From Sinohyriopsis cumingii (Eukaryota > Mollusca > Bivalvia > Unionida > Unionidae): DNA of 64,000 bases. The position numbers and the translations under genes were made by a program. The stretch covers positions 25,454,590 to 25,518,589 of the forward strand of contig CM068842.1 in NCBI GenBank assembly GCA_028554795.2. The letters are read 5' to 3'. Of this stretch, positions 54,093-61,825 are shown one piece after another (position 1 is the first letter of the stretch; every line of letters starts with the position of its first letter). A model generated the notes under the pieces. The model searched no databases. It saw nothing but the letters and a program-made list of their open reading frames with translations, and was not told the origin of the DNA.

Positions 54093-54130
54093 CTTAAAGT
54101 CAAAGCGCGGACGTGAAGGAAAACATCCCC
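54093..54130 (-). promoter_or_regulatory. shared promoter module of gene C
   Basis: A degenerate TATA (TTTAAG, 54093-54098) beside an intact 26-bp block (54105-54130), with CAGTC at the same distance as in gene B. The loss of a good TATA may weaken this copy. Confidence 0.6.
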
Positions 54131-54374
54131 TTCACGGTTTTCGAGCCGCAACGTTCAGTGAGTGTCATGAGAGGGATAGTAAGAAATGAAAGAGCATCAA
54201 TCCAACATTCTTATAGCTAAACAAACCACAAAGGCATTTTTTTCAAAACACAACATTTTTTATTCAAAAATCACTTAACACTAAACAACAACTCTAACAT
54301 TTTTAACAATAATCCAACAATATAACATCAAACAATTTTTTCAAATCACAAACATTTTTTTCTCAATTGACAAT
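54131..54374 (-). other. AT-rich 3' region with poly(A) signal
   Basis: A-rich non-coding spacer between the protease stop and gene C's promoter. AATAAA (minus strand, 54259-54264) lies about 110 nt after the protease stop, so the string ending with the protease appears to use ordinary polyadenylation, unlike genes A-C. Confidence 0.6.
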
Positions 54375-54935
54375 CTACTTTAAACAGGGCTGACAACGTT
54401 GTGAATGAAATTGTGATTTCCACTGTTGGAAATCATTAGGCCATTGATGGACACTACGTTTCCTAGCTTGAGACAAAAGATAAGCATAATGGTCACAAAA
54501 CCATCGATCTACTTTCACATCGTTTCTAGCAGAAGAACGAGGATCGAAATGAGTCACTAAATGTTCTAAGGAATAGCCTAGGCTGCGATGATGCAGAAAA
54601 TACACACAGTATTGTCCACACACCAAGGAATCTGTGCCTTGTAATTTCACATTATTGAATCGGGTGGTCTGAGCATTTCTTCTCATAAAGTCGATGATAT
54701 CGTCTTCTAAAGGGGGCAATCCGTACGAATCGAAATATTCCACACATCCTTCTTGAGGAAAGTAGACGGCTACCCAGTGGGTTCCTGGGAGATGACTGTC
54801 GTCCGTGTTGATCACGTAAGCTTGATGGTCTTTAGGTTTGCGATGAGGGAGTTCATCTTTAGCACAGACGACAGGATTCCAAGAAGCCGTATACGAACTG
54901 TGGTTCAAAAGGTAATAAAGTTCCCAGGTATCCAT
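54375..54935 (-). CDS. PRO: adenain-type cysteine protease (Maverick PRO)
   Basis: 186 residues from the ATG at 54935. In adenoviruses and Mavericks this C5-family enzyme matures virion proteins. The catalytic set is visible in order: His53 in GTHWVAVYF, Asp69 in EYFDSYG, Gln99 in KLQGTD, and Cys106 in SLVCGQYC, matching the His-Glu/Asp-Gln-Cys layout of adenain. Length is typical. It is the last gene of the capsid string; the preceding ORF ends 23 nt upstream. No breaks. Confidence 0.9.
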   Translation of the reverse strand: MDTWELYYLLNHSSYTASWNPVVCAKDELPHRKPKDHQAYVINTDDSHLPGTHWVAVYFPQEGCVEYFDSYGLPPLEDDIIDFMRRNAQTTRFNNVKLQGTDSLVCGQYCVYFLHHRSLGYSLEHLVTHFDPRSSARNDVKVDRWFCDHYAYLLSQARKRSVHQWPNDFQQWKSQFHSQRCQPCLK

Positions 54936-54958
54936 TGTTTTGTGTGGTTTTTTCTTCT

Positions 54959-55465
54959 TCACAGGTAATAATAAGTCGTCAATTCGATCCTGACTTTTTG
55001 CTTGAAAATGTCTGACGAATAAACGGTTATTCGTTCTGTTTCCTCACTCTGATTCAGGAGAGCTTCGATACGATGGATCTCTTGAGTGGTTAATGGTGGA
55101 CAAGAATGTTCACGCAAGTCTTTATACCACTGGTGCAACACGTCTTTGTTCGAGATGAGACTCCAAGCTTCGTCCAGATACTCGTCCAATTTTTCTTCTT
55201 GACTCAACATCAGGCATTTATCGTGTTGAATTTGACTGGGATGATCGTTTTGACATCCATAGCAATTTTTCTTGATCAATTCCGTCATTTTATCGACCAA
55301 GTGTTTGGCAAAACAGGAGACTAAATGGGCTTCTTGTTCTGGCCATCTTGACTTCATCATGACAACTTCTTCGTCTTTGTCTTGGGATTCTTCTTTTTCC
55401 ACGGTCTCCTCACATTTCATCTCCAAAGTTTCTCCACTAGGCAAAGAGGGATAACAGTCTTCCAT
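54959..55465 (-). CDS. conserved Maverick protein with CYGCQ-HPSQ-H-C motif
   Basis: 168 residues from the ATG at 55465. After an acidic N-terminus (EETVEKEESQDKDEE) comes a helical segment and the motif NCYGCQNDHPSQIQHDKCL, a Cys/His cluster that could bind a metal and that I recall from other invertebrate Mavericks. The C-terminal part is helical and acidic. It starts 6 nt after the likely natural end of the capsid gene (55471). Function unknown; its place between capsid and protease genes suggests an assembly role (inference). Confidence 0.75.
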   Translation of the reverse strand: MEDCYPSLPSGETLEMKCEETVEKEESQDKDEEVVMMKSRWPEQEAHLVSCFAKHLVDKMTELIKKNCYGCQNDHPSQIQHDKCLMLSQEEKLDEYLDEAWSLISNKDVLHQWYKDLREHSCPPLTTQEIHRIEALLNQSEETERITVYSSDIFKQKVRIELTTYYYL

Positions 55466-55550
55466 GGCTTCTAGTAATCTAGAATGACTTCTCTCAAACT
55501 GTTGATTTCTATGGTATTATCGAATTCTGCATACAGGATGACGTTCACCG

Positions 55551-56783
55551 TTACATCAGGTCTCGGTTTGCAAACTGAATTTCCACACGAATCTGACCGG
55601 ATTTTATAGGGTGGAAATGTCCCTCGTCGCTGCCTTGGTCAGGAGTGAAATCGAAAGCCCACAAAGCATAGCCTCCTACATAATCGTCGTACGTAATACC
55701 GTGACTGGTGTTGGTTCCTAACTGGCCGGTGGCTTCGTACAGGGACAAGTACGATCTCAAGTAATTCTTCTTCTGAAAGTCAGGCTCAAAGGGTCGGGTA
55801 CACAAGGCTTTGCCATCGCGACTGACTTCGATCTTGGACACGCCGAAGTGTTGAAAGTAGAAAGGATTTTTACCCAAAGCTCCGTTGAAGGCTTCATTCT
55901 CGACGATACCAACGATCAAACGTTTGGGTAACTGTCCTTGGAACAAATGATCTTCGATCATGAATCGCTGTCCCTTGGGAATGGTGAAGGTTTTCACTTC
56001 CACGCGTCGTATGGGATACTTGGCGGTCGTTCTGCTCAATGTTTGACTGCTGTCGTTACCCACTTTAGGTAACACTTCCACGCGTCGTACGTAGAGCCTG
56101 GCTTCCTCGATGACAGTTTTGCAAGCAGTAGTACCTATCAAATGGAAAGTGGCACTGCTACGATTCAGTCTCAGGCGAACATTCACCCCGTTTAGCAAAT
56201 ATTTCTCTTGTAACCACATGTCCAAATGCAAACGATCCATTAGTTCTAAACTCTGTCCATCTTTGATTCTGTTTCTTCGTTCTATAAATCCGTCATTGTT
56301 TTCTTTCTTTTCATCAGTTTCGAAATTTTCAAACTTTTCAGCTTCGTCAACTTCCCATAGCACAGAGGCATTGAGATGAGTGTTCTTGGCGTCTATTCCG
56401 TACGTCAAGAGATTTTCCAGGTACGCTCGATAAGGGTAAGTATCCATGCTGCTGCTGACCAGTTTGTTGTTCAAGTACAAGTCCACTCCGCTAAACAAGG
56501 AATGCATGAAATTGTTGACGGGAGCTATTACCTCATCGCCATCTAGGGTCGAATTGTCCTCATCGACAACTTTGACTTTCAAGTACAAGTAACTGCTATT
56601 CAGATCGATGTAATCTTCGGGCTGTCCTTTGATTTCAAACTCGATGGGAGCTGAGGCTGTCAATGAGGAGACGGGGTGAAATTCCACCCACTGGGATTCT
56701 TGCATGGTCATCATCGTGGGGGGGGGCATGGCAAACAGATCCAGTTCCGTCTTGGAATAAGCGCACGATTCTCGGTGCATCAT
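55551..56783 (-). CDS. MCP: major capsid protein (F54H12.2-like), C-terminal frameshift
   Basis: 410 residues from the ATG at 56783 (tandem ATGATG). This is the protein often named 'F54H12.2-like' in invertebrate annotation and the double-jelly-roll major capsid (hexon-like) protein of Mavericks/adintoviruses. Family blocks seen: the N-terminal WVEFHPVSS, VNNFMHSLFSGVDLYLNNK, SSSMDTYPYRAYLENLLTYG, and the DYVGGYALWAFDFTPD region near the end. The open frame stops at 55551, but about 28 further family-like codons continue in another frame to a stop at 55471. This implies a one-base loss in or near the A-run at about 55566-55568. It may be real decay or a homopolymer error. Confidence 0.88.
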   Translation of the reverse strand: MMHRESCAYSKTELDLFAMPPPTMMTMQESQWVEFHPVSSLTASAPIEFEIKGQPEDYIDLNSSYLYLKVKVVDEDNSTLDGDEVIAPVNNFMHSLFSGVDLYLNNKLVSSSMDTYPYRAYLENLLTYGIDAKNTHLNASVLWEVDEAEKFENFETDEKKENNDGFIERRNRIKDGQSLELMDRLHLDMWLQEKYLLNGVNVRLRLNRSSATFHLIGTTACKTVIEEARLYVRRVEVLPKVGNDSSQTLSRTTAKYPIRRVEVKTFTIPKGQRFMIEDHLFQGQLPKRLIVGIVENEAFNGALGKNPFYFQHFGVSKIEVSRDGKALCTRPFEPDFQKKNYLRSYLSLYEATGQLGTNTSHGITYDDYVGGYALWAFDFTPDQGSDEGHFHPIKSGQIRVEIQFANRDLM

Positions 56784-56798
56784 TTTTTGTCTCTTTTC

Positions 56799-57215
56799 TC
56801 AATAATCGAAAACGTCTAAGTCTCGAACGGTTCTTCTTTTCTTGGCCTTTTTAGCTTGAAGTCTGGTGAAAGGGTGTTTTCTTCGTGGTCTCTTTCTGCC
56901 TTGTCCTTGCTGAATGCCTGACTCGGTAGCGTGCAGGGCATTTAAAGGTGTGCCTCGTCGGCCCAAAATGTCTTTTCCCGTTTGCAGCAAGACATTTTTG
57001 CCAGCCCTCATGAAGGCTTCTTTAGGGTTTTGTTTGTCGATGATGACATTTTGGAGAAATTCTTTGCCTTGCGTCAGTGCCGCATCTTTCAAGGCGTGCA
57101 ATCCGCGTGTCACCATCGGTTTCAACACCGGAGCCACCGAACGAAAGGCCGATTTCAGCATGTCTCCTAAACCGTGTCCTCGCTGTCGAGCAACCCCTCG
57201 GTACACTGGATACAT
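56799..57215 (-). CDS. small basic virion protein (adenovirus pX-like position)
   Basis: 138 residues from the ATG at 57215. N-terminal VYRGVARQRGHGLGDMLKS leads into an amphipathic helical region, and the C-terminus is strongly basic (GRKRPRRKHPF, KKAKKRRTVRD). Maverick/adintovirus genomes carry such a gene beside the capsid genes, compared by others with adenovirus core or membrane-active proteins. The upstream stop is 3 nt away and the capsid ATG follows 15 nt later. Role inferred: genome condensation or internal virion protein. Confidence 0.7.
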   Translation of the reverse strand: MYPVYRGVARQRGHGLGDMLKSAFRSVAPVLKPMVTRGLHALKDAALTQGKEFLQNVIIDKQNPKEAFMRAGKNVLLQTGKDILGRRGTPLNALHATESGIQQGQGRKRPRRKHPFTRLQAKKAKKRRTVRDLDVFDY

Positions 57216-57218
57216 GAC

Positions 57219-58157
57219 TTACGAGTCGTGAGAGAACCGTTTTCGAAAATGGAGTTTCACCGTGACTTTTCCTTTGGTGAATGGAATATTTTGTCCCAAA
57301 TCTCCTTTTATAGCAATGTTGACCGTGTCCAAATACGACTTGCTGACCGGCAAATAGTGAGGATGGACAAATTCGCGGTGGACGTGGTAAGTGTTTCCAC
57401 CTTCCTCGTCAGCGTTCGTGGCAGAATCCACTTTGAAAGGAATGACACGCAGTAACGGTACGGAGGTGTGTCCCACCACGTTATACTCCACCACATCGGA
57501 ATACACGAACATCAAATTCAGTCCTTGATTCAGTTCTACTGGGGTACGAAAGAACTTGCTAAAAGACTCGTTGTCGTAAATGATTGCTAGCTCACTTTTT
57601 TGCTCAAATTTCTTTCTCATCTCCATGTCTCCGCCAAACATGTCAAACAATTCAGGACAAAATAAGAAAGACATCATTTTACGCCCCTCAGGAAATTTCA
57701 TTAGGAAGCGACGAGCTGTTTTGTGGTACTCCAGGGTGACGACACCTTTTTTGACTTCCTCCAAAGCTTTCAGAAACACGCCATTAAACCTGGTGGCTAT
57801 GGTACTGACCAAATGTTGACCACTAAAATAATAGCCTGGGGGAATGAACAAGTGATAGGTGGTGTACTTTTGATTTTTGGTGCCAAGGGTTTTCTTGTCA
57901 TATTTGCCATGGGTATCCAACCACTGTTGCAATTGTTCGTCATAAACTTCCACATCAAATTTATTTTGATTGGGAAGGACATTGAGGACTTGGGTCGGGC
58001 GAATCATTTCTACTAAAGCCACTTCCCAATGGGCTTCGTGACCTAAGGGGATGGCCTGAGGTAATTTTGCCGTGTAACAGCACAACGTGTTGTGGGGAAA
58101 CACCTCCATGGAACTGTCACTGGGTAAGGTTAAGTAAAATTGGCTTTCGTGACTCAT
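57219..58157 (-). CDS. putative minor capsid (penton-like) protein
   Basis: 312 residues from the ATG at 58157, overlapping the previous stop as ATGA. N-terminal FYLTLPSDSSMEVFPHNT, then WEVALVEMIRP, is a conserved opening I associate with a Maverick gene found beside the capsid gene in many invertebrates. Predicted mostly beta, no membrane segment. Length and position suit a single-jelly-roll penton protein, but there is no diagnostic catalytic motif, so the assignment is by synteny and family resemblance. Frame intact. Confidence 0.65.
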   Translation of the reverse strand: MSHESQFYLTLPSDSSMEVFPHNTLCCYTAKLPQAIPLGHEAHWEVALVEMIRPTQVLNVLPNQNKFDVEVYDEQLQQWLDTHGKYDKKTLGTKNQKYTTYHLFIPPGYYFSGQHLVSTIATRFNGVFLKALEEVKKGVVTLEYHKTARRFLMKFPEGRKMMSFLFCPELFDMFGGDMEMRKKFEQKSELAIIYDNESFSKFFRTPVELNQGLNLMFVYSDVVEYNVVGHTSVPLLRVIPFKVDSATNADEEGGNTYHVHREFVHPHYLPVSKSYLDTVNIAIKGDLGQNIPFTKGKVTVKLHFRKRFSHDS

Positions 58158-58570
58158 AATTCCAGAGTTCTGTGGCTGTCCGAGGGGTTACTGGACGTCA
58201 GAGGCGTGTCTCCGCCCAAAATGGGGTTCTGATTGTGGTTGGAGTGGTGACTGACACTGGCACTGGACACTAGGTTCCCGTGGTTCCCGTTCGAGGAGAA
58301 TTTCAGGGAGGGATTGGGAAGCAGGTAACCGATGCAACTGCTCAATAAAATGGTCCACAATTGTTTGTCTCCTTGTTGCAAACTCAGATTGGCTATGGCT
58401 GCCCCGATGACACAATACACCACGAAGATTTGGCAGAAAAAGACGATTTGCGTTTTAGGCACACGTTCTCCACACCACACCCACAAGGGTTGTTTTTGTA
58501 AATCTTGCACAGAAGAACTAGGTGAAGGAGGAGTGGTCGACGTATCTGCGTCTGCTGTGTGAAAGGGCAT
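58154..58570 (-). CDS. two-TM membrane protein, conserved in Mavericks
   Basis: 138 residues from the ATG at 58570, 5 nt after the integrase stop. Layout: Ser/Pro/Thr-rich N-terminus; the conserved block ERVPKTQIVFFCQIFVVYCV forming the first membrane segment (about 45-65); a short loop; a second hydrophobic segment LWTILLSSCIGYLLPNPSL (about 72-90); and a polar Asn/Ser/His tail. TATAAAAAG (58582-58590) lies only 12 nt upstream of this ATG, too close for a normal leader. Function unknown; likely membrane or envelope associated. Confidence 0.75.
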   Translation of the reverse strand: MPFHTADADTSTTPPSPSSSVQDLQKQPLWVWCGERVPKTQIVFFCQIFVVYCVIGAAIANLSLQQGDKQLWTILLSSCIGYLLPNPSLKFSSNGNHGNLVSSASVSHHSNHNQNPILGGDTPLTSSNPSDSHRTLEL

Positions 58571-58575
58571 GATGG

Positions 58576-59685
58576 TCACTTCTTTTTATAGTCGATGACT
58601 TGCGAAGCGTCGATCCAAGAATCGAAACTGGGTGGATATCCTTTCCAACGTACTTTGACTTCTTTGACACGTCGTTTGCCCACTTTACGGGTTCTGCGTT
58701 CGAGAATGCTTTCGATGTCGTACACGTCGTCTTCTTTTTTGGTCACACGTTGTAACTCGGGTAAATAAAACGTTCCTTTGAGCACTTCTCCATTCATGTC
58801 TTCCAATTTATAGACGGCAGGATGACAGCCATGCACTCGTCCAGTGACGCGAAACAATTCGGTCGTCCAGTTAGGTAAGCAACCTTTGTCGAAAGTGCGT
58901 TTGGTTTTGCCAATGCGCACCCAATCTCCTACGGCCAACATTCCACTTTTCTTGGGGACAGCCCTCGTCGGGGACGTACCGAACAGACGCTCAAACACCA
59001 ACACTTCGTTGTCGGGTGTCAAGTCTTGCGGGGCACGTCCAATGCTTCGATGGTAAGATTGGTTGTACGCTTGCACCAGGTGCGGTAAGATGTCGATGTA
59101 CTTCAGAGTGTGGTGATGCGTAAAATATTTCCACATGCGTTCTTTCAAAGTGCGTTGAAAACGTTCCACGATGCTGGCTTTGGTTTCGGGATTCTCGGTG
59201 GTAAAAAAATGAATGTCACGTTTCTTTAATTCTTTTTGGAAAGCTTGGTTCAGAAATTCGGTGCCTTTGTCCGTTTGCCATCGAAGAGGGTGACGACCGC
59301 TTTGTTTCAACACCCGTTGCAGGGCTCGCACTAACTCGCTGCTCGATTTGGAAGTCAAGGGCACGACCCAGGCAAATTTGGAAAAGACGTCGATGACACA
59401 AAACAAATATTTGTAGCCGCGATTGTAGCTGGCCAAATGAGAGACATCGGCTAAATCGGCTTGCCATTGATGATCGATGCCTTCCGCTCGGGTGCGACTT
59501 CTGGAAAACTTCCGTCGAATGGGTTTGTGCAAAGTGTAGGTAGCTTGTTCTTGTAACCATCGTTGCACTTGAGGTAAACGGAGACTTTTCAGTCGAGTTT
59601 TGGCAGCACGATACAATTTTTGAACTCCTGCGTAACCTGCAGGATGGGAGGGATCGTAGTAAATGCTGGCTAAGACTTTTTCCAT
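58576..59685 (-). CDS. INT: chromodomain retroviral-type integrase (Maverick INT)
   Basis: 369 residues from the ATG at 59685. The N-terminal helical/zinc-like region has HPAGYAGVQKLYRAAK and the family string ATYTLHKPIRRKF. The catalytic core follows, with Asp77 in QWQADLAD, Asp139 in WQTDKGTEF and Glu174 in SIVERFQRTLK (34 residues between the last two). A C-terminal chromodomain (about 321-365) has YDIESIL, VKVRWKGYPP and SFDSWIDASQV. It inserts the element's linear DNA; chromodomains can bias integration toward modified histones. All catalytic residues are present and the ORF is uninterrupted. Confidence 0.95.
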   Translation of the reverse strand: MEKVLASIYYDPSHPAGYAGVQKLYRAAKTRLKSLRLPQVQRWLQEQATYTLHKPIRRKFSRSRTRAEGIDHQWQADLADVSHLASYNRGYKYLFCVIDVFSKFAWVVPLTSKSSSELVRALQRVLKQSGRHPLRWQTDKGTEFLNQAFQKELKKRDIHFFTTENPETKASIVERFQRTLKERMWKYFTHHHTLKYIDILPHLVQAYNQSYHRSIGRAPQDLTPDNEVLVFERLFGTSPTRAVPKKSGMLAVGDWVRIGKTKRTFDKGCLPNWTTELFRVTGRVHGCHPAVYKLEDMNGEVLKGTFYLPELQRVTKKEDDVYDIESILERRTRKVGKRRVKEVKVRWKGYPPSFDSWIDASQVIDYKKK

Positions 59686-59854
59686 TTTTTTGTGTTTGTG
59701 TGTTAATAAGACACCCACTCTTGGAGGATGCTACTCTTTTTCTCTTGGGGTACTTTCTTGGATTGCAATGCTTTGCGTGTGCGACCGGCAATAGGTGTTG
59801 AAGAGGAGTAGGATGTCTGAGCTGGGGATATCGGTTCTTGTTTTACTTCTGTCT

Positions 59855-60331
59855 TCACTTTCTTTTTCTCTGTGATGAGGAAGGGGTGGCCATCATCTTT
59901 TTAATCCATCCAATTCTGGAGGTAGGTGGTGTTGTTAACTTGCGTACTTTTTCTGGCGGAGTTTGAAACCCTTCTTCTTCTTCTTTTCCTTTATCTGTCT
60001 TGGTCACTGGTACTGGTGGTACTGGTACTGGTACTGGTGATGGTGCTGGACTTTTCATCAAGGTCTTAAAATCTTTCAGAGTGGGTAGAGCGGTTTCGTC
60101 TAAAACTTTCTGGTGAAAGAGTTGCAGTCGTTGCAAGAGTTGACCGTACTTTTGCGATTTTTCTGTTTCGGACAAATCTTGGCGATCCATCAAAGACTGT
60201 AATTCGTGTTGTAACTGGGACATCTCGCTCAAATTGGGATTGGGAGGTAAATGCGGGGTGCGTTGTTCTTGCCACCGATGGTATTCCATCCATCGTTTGT
60301 AAGGCACTAAAGCTAGTTTTCGTCCTTCCAT
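59855..60331 (-). CDS. conserved Maverick helical protein, probable 3' frameshift
   Basis: 158 residues from the ATG at 60331. N-terminal LALVPYKRWMEYHRWQEQ, then LQSLMDRQDLSETEKSQKYG and the helical LQRLQLFHQKVLDE, a pattern I recall in many metazoan Mavericks (a 'MxLVP... iL... dlsddeK' protein). A Pro/Val-rich linker and basic end (SSSQRKRK) follow. The frame stops at 59855, but about 55 coding-like codons continue in another frame to a stop at 59703, 17 nt before the integrase ATG. The switch falls in an A-rich run near 59860-59872. Function unknown. Confidence 0.7.
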   Translation of the reverse strand: MEGRKLALVPYKRWMEYHRWQEQRTPHLPPNPNLSEMSQLQHELQSLMDRQDLSETEKSQKYGQLLQRLQLFHQKVLDETALPTLKDFKTLMKSPAPSPVPVPVPPVPVTKTDKGKEEEEGFQTPPEKVRKLTTPPTSRIGWIKKMMATPSSSQRKRK

Positions 60332-60379
60332 GGGGTTGTCAGCGGTCGATTCTGAGATCTTGGGATTTCCGAGGGCCTT

Positions 60380-60766
60380 TTATCTTGCTCCTACCAGTCC
60401 TCCCAACATGGTTCCCAAGACTCCTTTCAGTATGGGGCCTAACAAGAGAGGTAAAATGCCTCCACGTTGCACTAACATCTTCTTTTTTTGACGAATGGGA
60501 ATTTTCTTTCGAACCATTTGGCGAAGAACGTGACGATGTTTGCCTAAGCATTGTTTCTGGTGTTTGGACAAAGGGATCGTGCCTTTCAAAACGTTCAAAC
60601 AACATTCGCACACGGTATCGATGACCTCTTTGGAGGCCGTTTGAATGAGTTTTTTTCGTAGAGGTGGAGAAGCTTTGGACAGGACAGATAACATGTCCCC
60701 ATGTTTGGCTAAACGTGGTGGCAGTCCTTTCCTTTTCTTTCCTTGGGGTTTTCTGGAGGGTGACAT
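60380..60766 (-). CDS. basic protein with hydrophobic Gly-rich tail (Maverick)
   Basis: 128 residues from the ATG at 60766. A very basic N-terminus (SRKPQGKKRKGLPPRLAKH), a middle with CECCLNVLKGTIPLSKHQK, a conserved-style KKKMLVQRGG, and a C-terminal hydrophobic Gly/Leu stretch (about 104-126). MLGG|L at 120-124 fits the adenain (M/I/L)xGG|x cleavage pattern, so the tail could be cut by the element's own protease (inference). TATAAAAAA at 60821-60829 is 55 nt upstream. A membrane-active virion peptide is one possibility. Confidence 0.7.
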   Translation of the reverse strand: MSPSRKPQGKKRKGLPPRLAKHGDMLSVLSKASPPLRKKLIQTASKEVIDTVCECCLNVLKGTIPLSKHQKQCLGKHRHVLRQMVRKKIPIRQKKKMLVQRGGILPLLLGPILKGVLGTMLGGLVGAR

Positions 60767-60865
60767 CTTTGAGTCTTCAGGAGCACCAAAAAACACTGAT
60801 ACCCTACTTGGTCACAGGCCTTTTTTATACTGGAACGCGTCGCCACTGATTGTCTTTACGTCGTA

Positions 60866-61774
60866 TCAGTTTGAGGACAGCATGACACGTCGTGCAGGGG
60901 TACGCAACGGACTAAATCGAGCCAGTTCTTGCTTGGACAAATCCAGTAAACTTTGTAACATGCCCGATCTTTCATGGACTTTGATTTTGGGAGAAGGTAC
61001 TTTGTGAGCAGCAGCCACTGCCACTAAATTGGAGGGTCCTGACACTGGGGAAGTTCTTTTGGGGGTCATCAACGGAGAAGTTCTTGGTGTGATCAACGTC
61101 TCCAAGTACTCTTCAGTTCCTGGTGTCATCAACGGAGAAGTGGACAAACGTGAGGATGCCGGAGACGCAGTCACCGCTGTGGCAGGTCGTGGTTTACGAG
61201 TGTAAGGTTGCGTCCTAGCCGAAGTGCCTCTCTTGCGACTAGTTTTCTTCTGTGGACTTTTCTTTTTCTGGGGACTTTTTTTCTGTTTCTTTTTCTGGGG
61301 GCTTCTTTTCTTTTTCCGGGGTGGTGTCTGGTAAGAGGAGGGTCCTGCCACTGGAGAAGTTCTCCTTGGGGACCTGGTCTTTTTCTTTTTCTTCTTGGGG
61401 CTTCGTTTGACTTTTTTCTTGGGGATAACTTTGGGGGCATTACGATCCCATCTTAAGAGTGAGCGAATGATGACCCCTCCTAGAGTACCGCTCCCTCCAG
61501 GTTTCAAAATGATTTGTTTTTTGGTTTGAGTGTCGATGCAGGGATCGGCCATTTGGACCAAAGCGACTTTGTTTCGATCGAAAAAGCGTTGGGTTTGATG
61601 AGGAATCTGAATGATTCCTTGGAGTATTTGACGTGCCGTCACCGTGAACCATCGTAAGACTTCTTTGAGACTAGCTTCTAAGACACGGGCTCGTATTTGT
61701 GGATTTTTTTCTCGACTGATGCCATACAAGGCACGAATCAATTTGACGGGAAGATGCGACTGAAGGGACGTCAT
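60866..61774 (-). CDS. SPKK-rich basic core protein
   Basis: 302 residues from the ATG at 61774. The N-terminal third is a globular-looking domain (SHLPVKLIRALYGISREKNP, IKS-like helices, up to GGVIIRSLLRW at about 110). The middle (about 115-200) is dense in Lys/Arg with SPKKK, SPQKK and SPRR repeats, like histone H1 tails and other DNA minor-groove-binding proteins. The C-terminal third has repeated TSPLMTP-type Ser/Thr-Pro motifs. TATAAAAA lies at 61813-61820. Likely packages the DNA or binds chromatin (inference). Confidence 0.7.
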   Translation of the reverse strand: MTSLQSHLPVKLIRALYGISREKNPQIRARVLEASLKEVLRWFTVTARQILQGIIQIPHQTQRFFDRNKVALVQMADPCIDTQTKKQIILKPGGSGTLGGVIIRSLLRWDRNAPKVIPKKKVKRSPKKKKKKTRSPRRTSPVAGPSSYQTPPRKKKRSPQKKKQKKSPQKKKSPQKKTSRKRGTSARTQPYTRKPRPATAVTASPASSRLSTSPLMTPGTEEYLETLITPRTSPLMTPKRTSPVSGPSNLVAVAAAHKVPSPKIKVHERSGMLQSLLDLSKQELARFSPLRTPARRVMLSSN

Positions 61775-61812
61775 GTTCACACTGTGTGAGACAGACGAGA
61801 AAGGGTCTGAGG

Positions 61813-61820
61813 TTTTTATA
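61813..61820 (-). promoter_or_regulatory. TATA box of the SPKK core gene
   Basis: Minus-strand TATAAAAA, 39 nt upstream of the ATG at 61774, inside the 52-nt spacer after the ATPase stop. Confidence 0.6.
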
Positions 61821-61825
61821 GATTT

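Noticed and set aside
59216-59791. Minus-strand 191-codon frame overlapping the integrase
   Set aside because: It runs out of frame through the integrase coding sequence, has no ATG, and the integrase frame carries all the motifs.
61171-61456. Alternative frames on both strands in the SPKK region
   Set aside because: Low-complexity Lys/Arg codons leave several frames open; only the frame with the globular N-terminus is supported.
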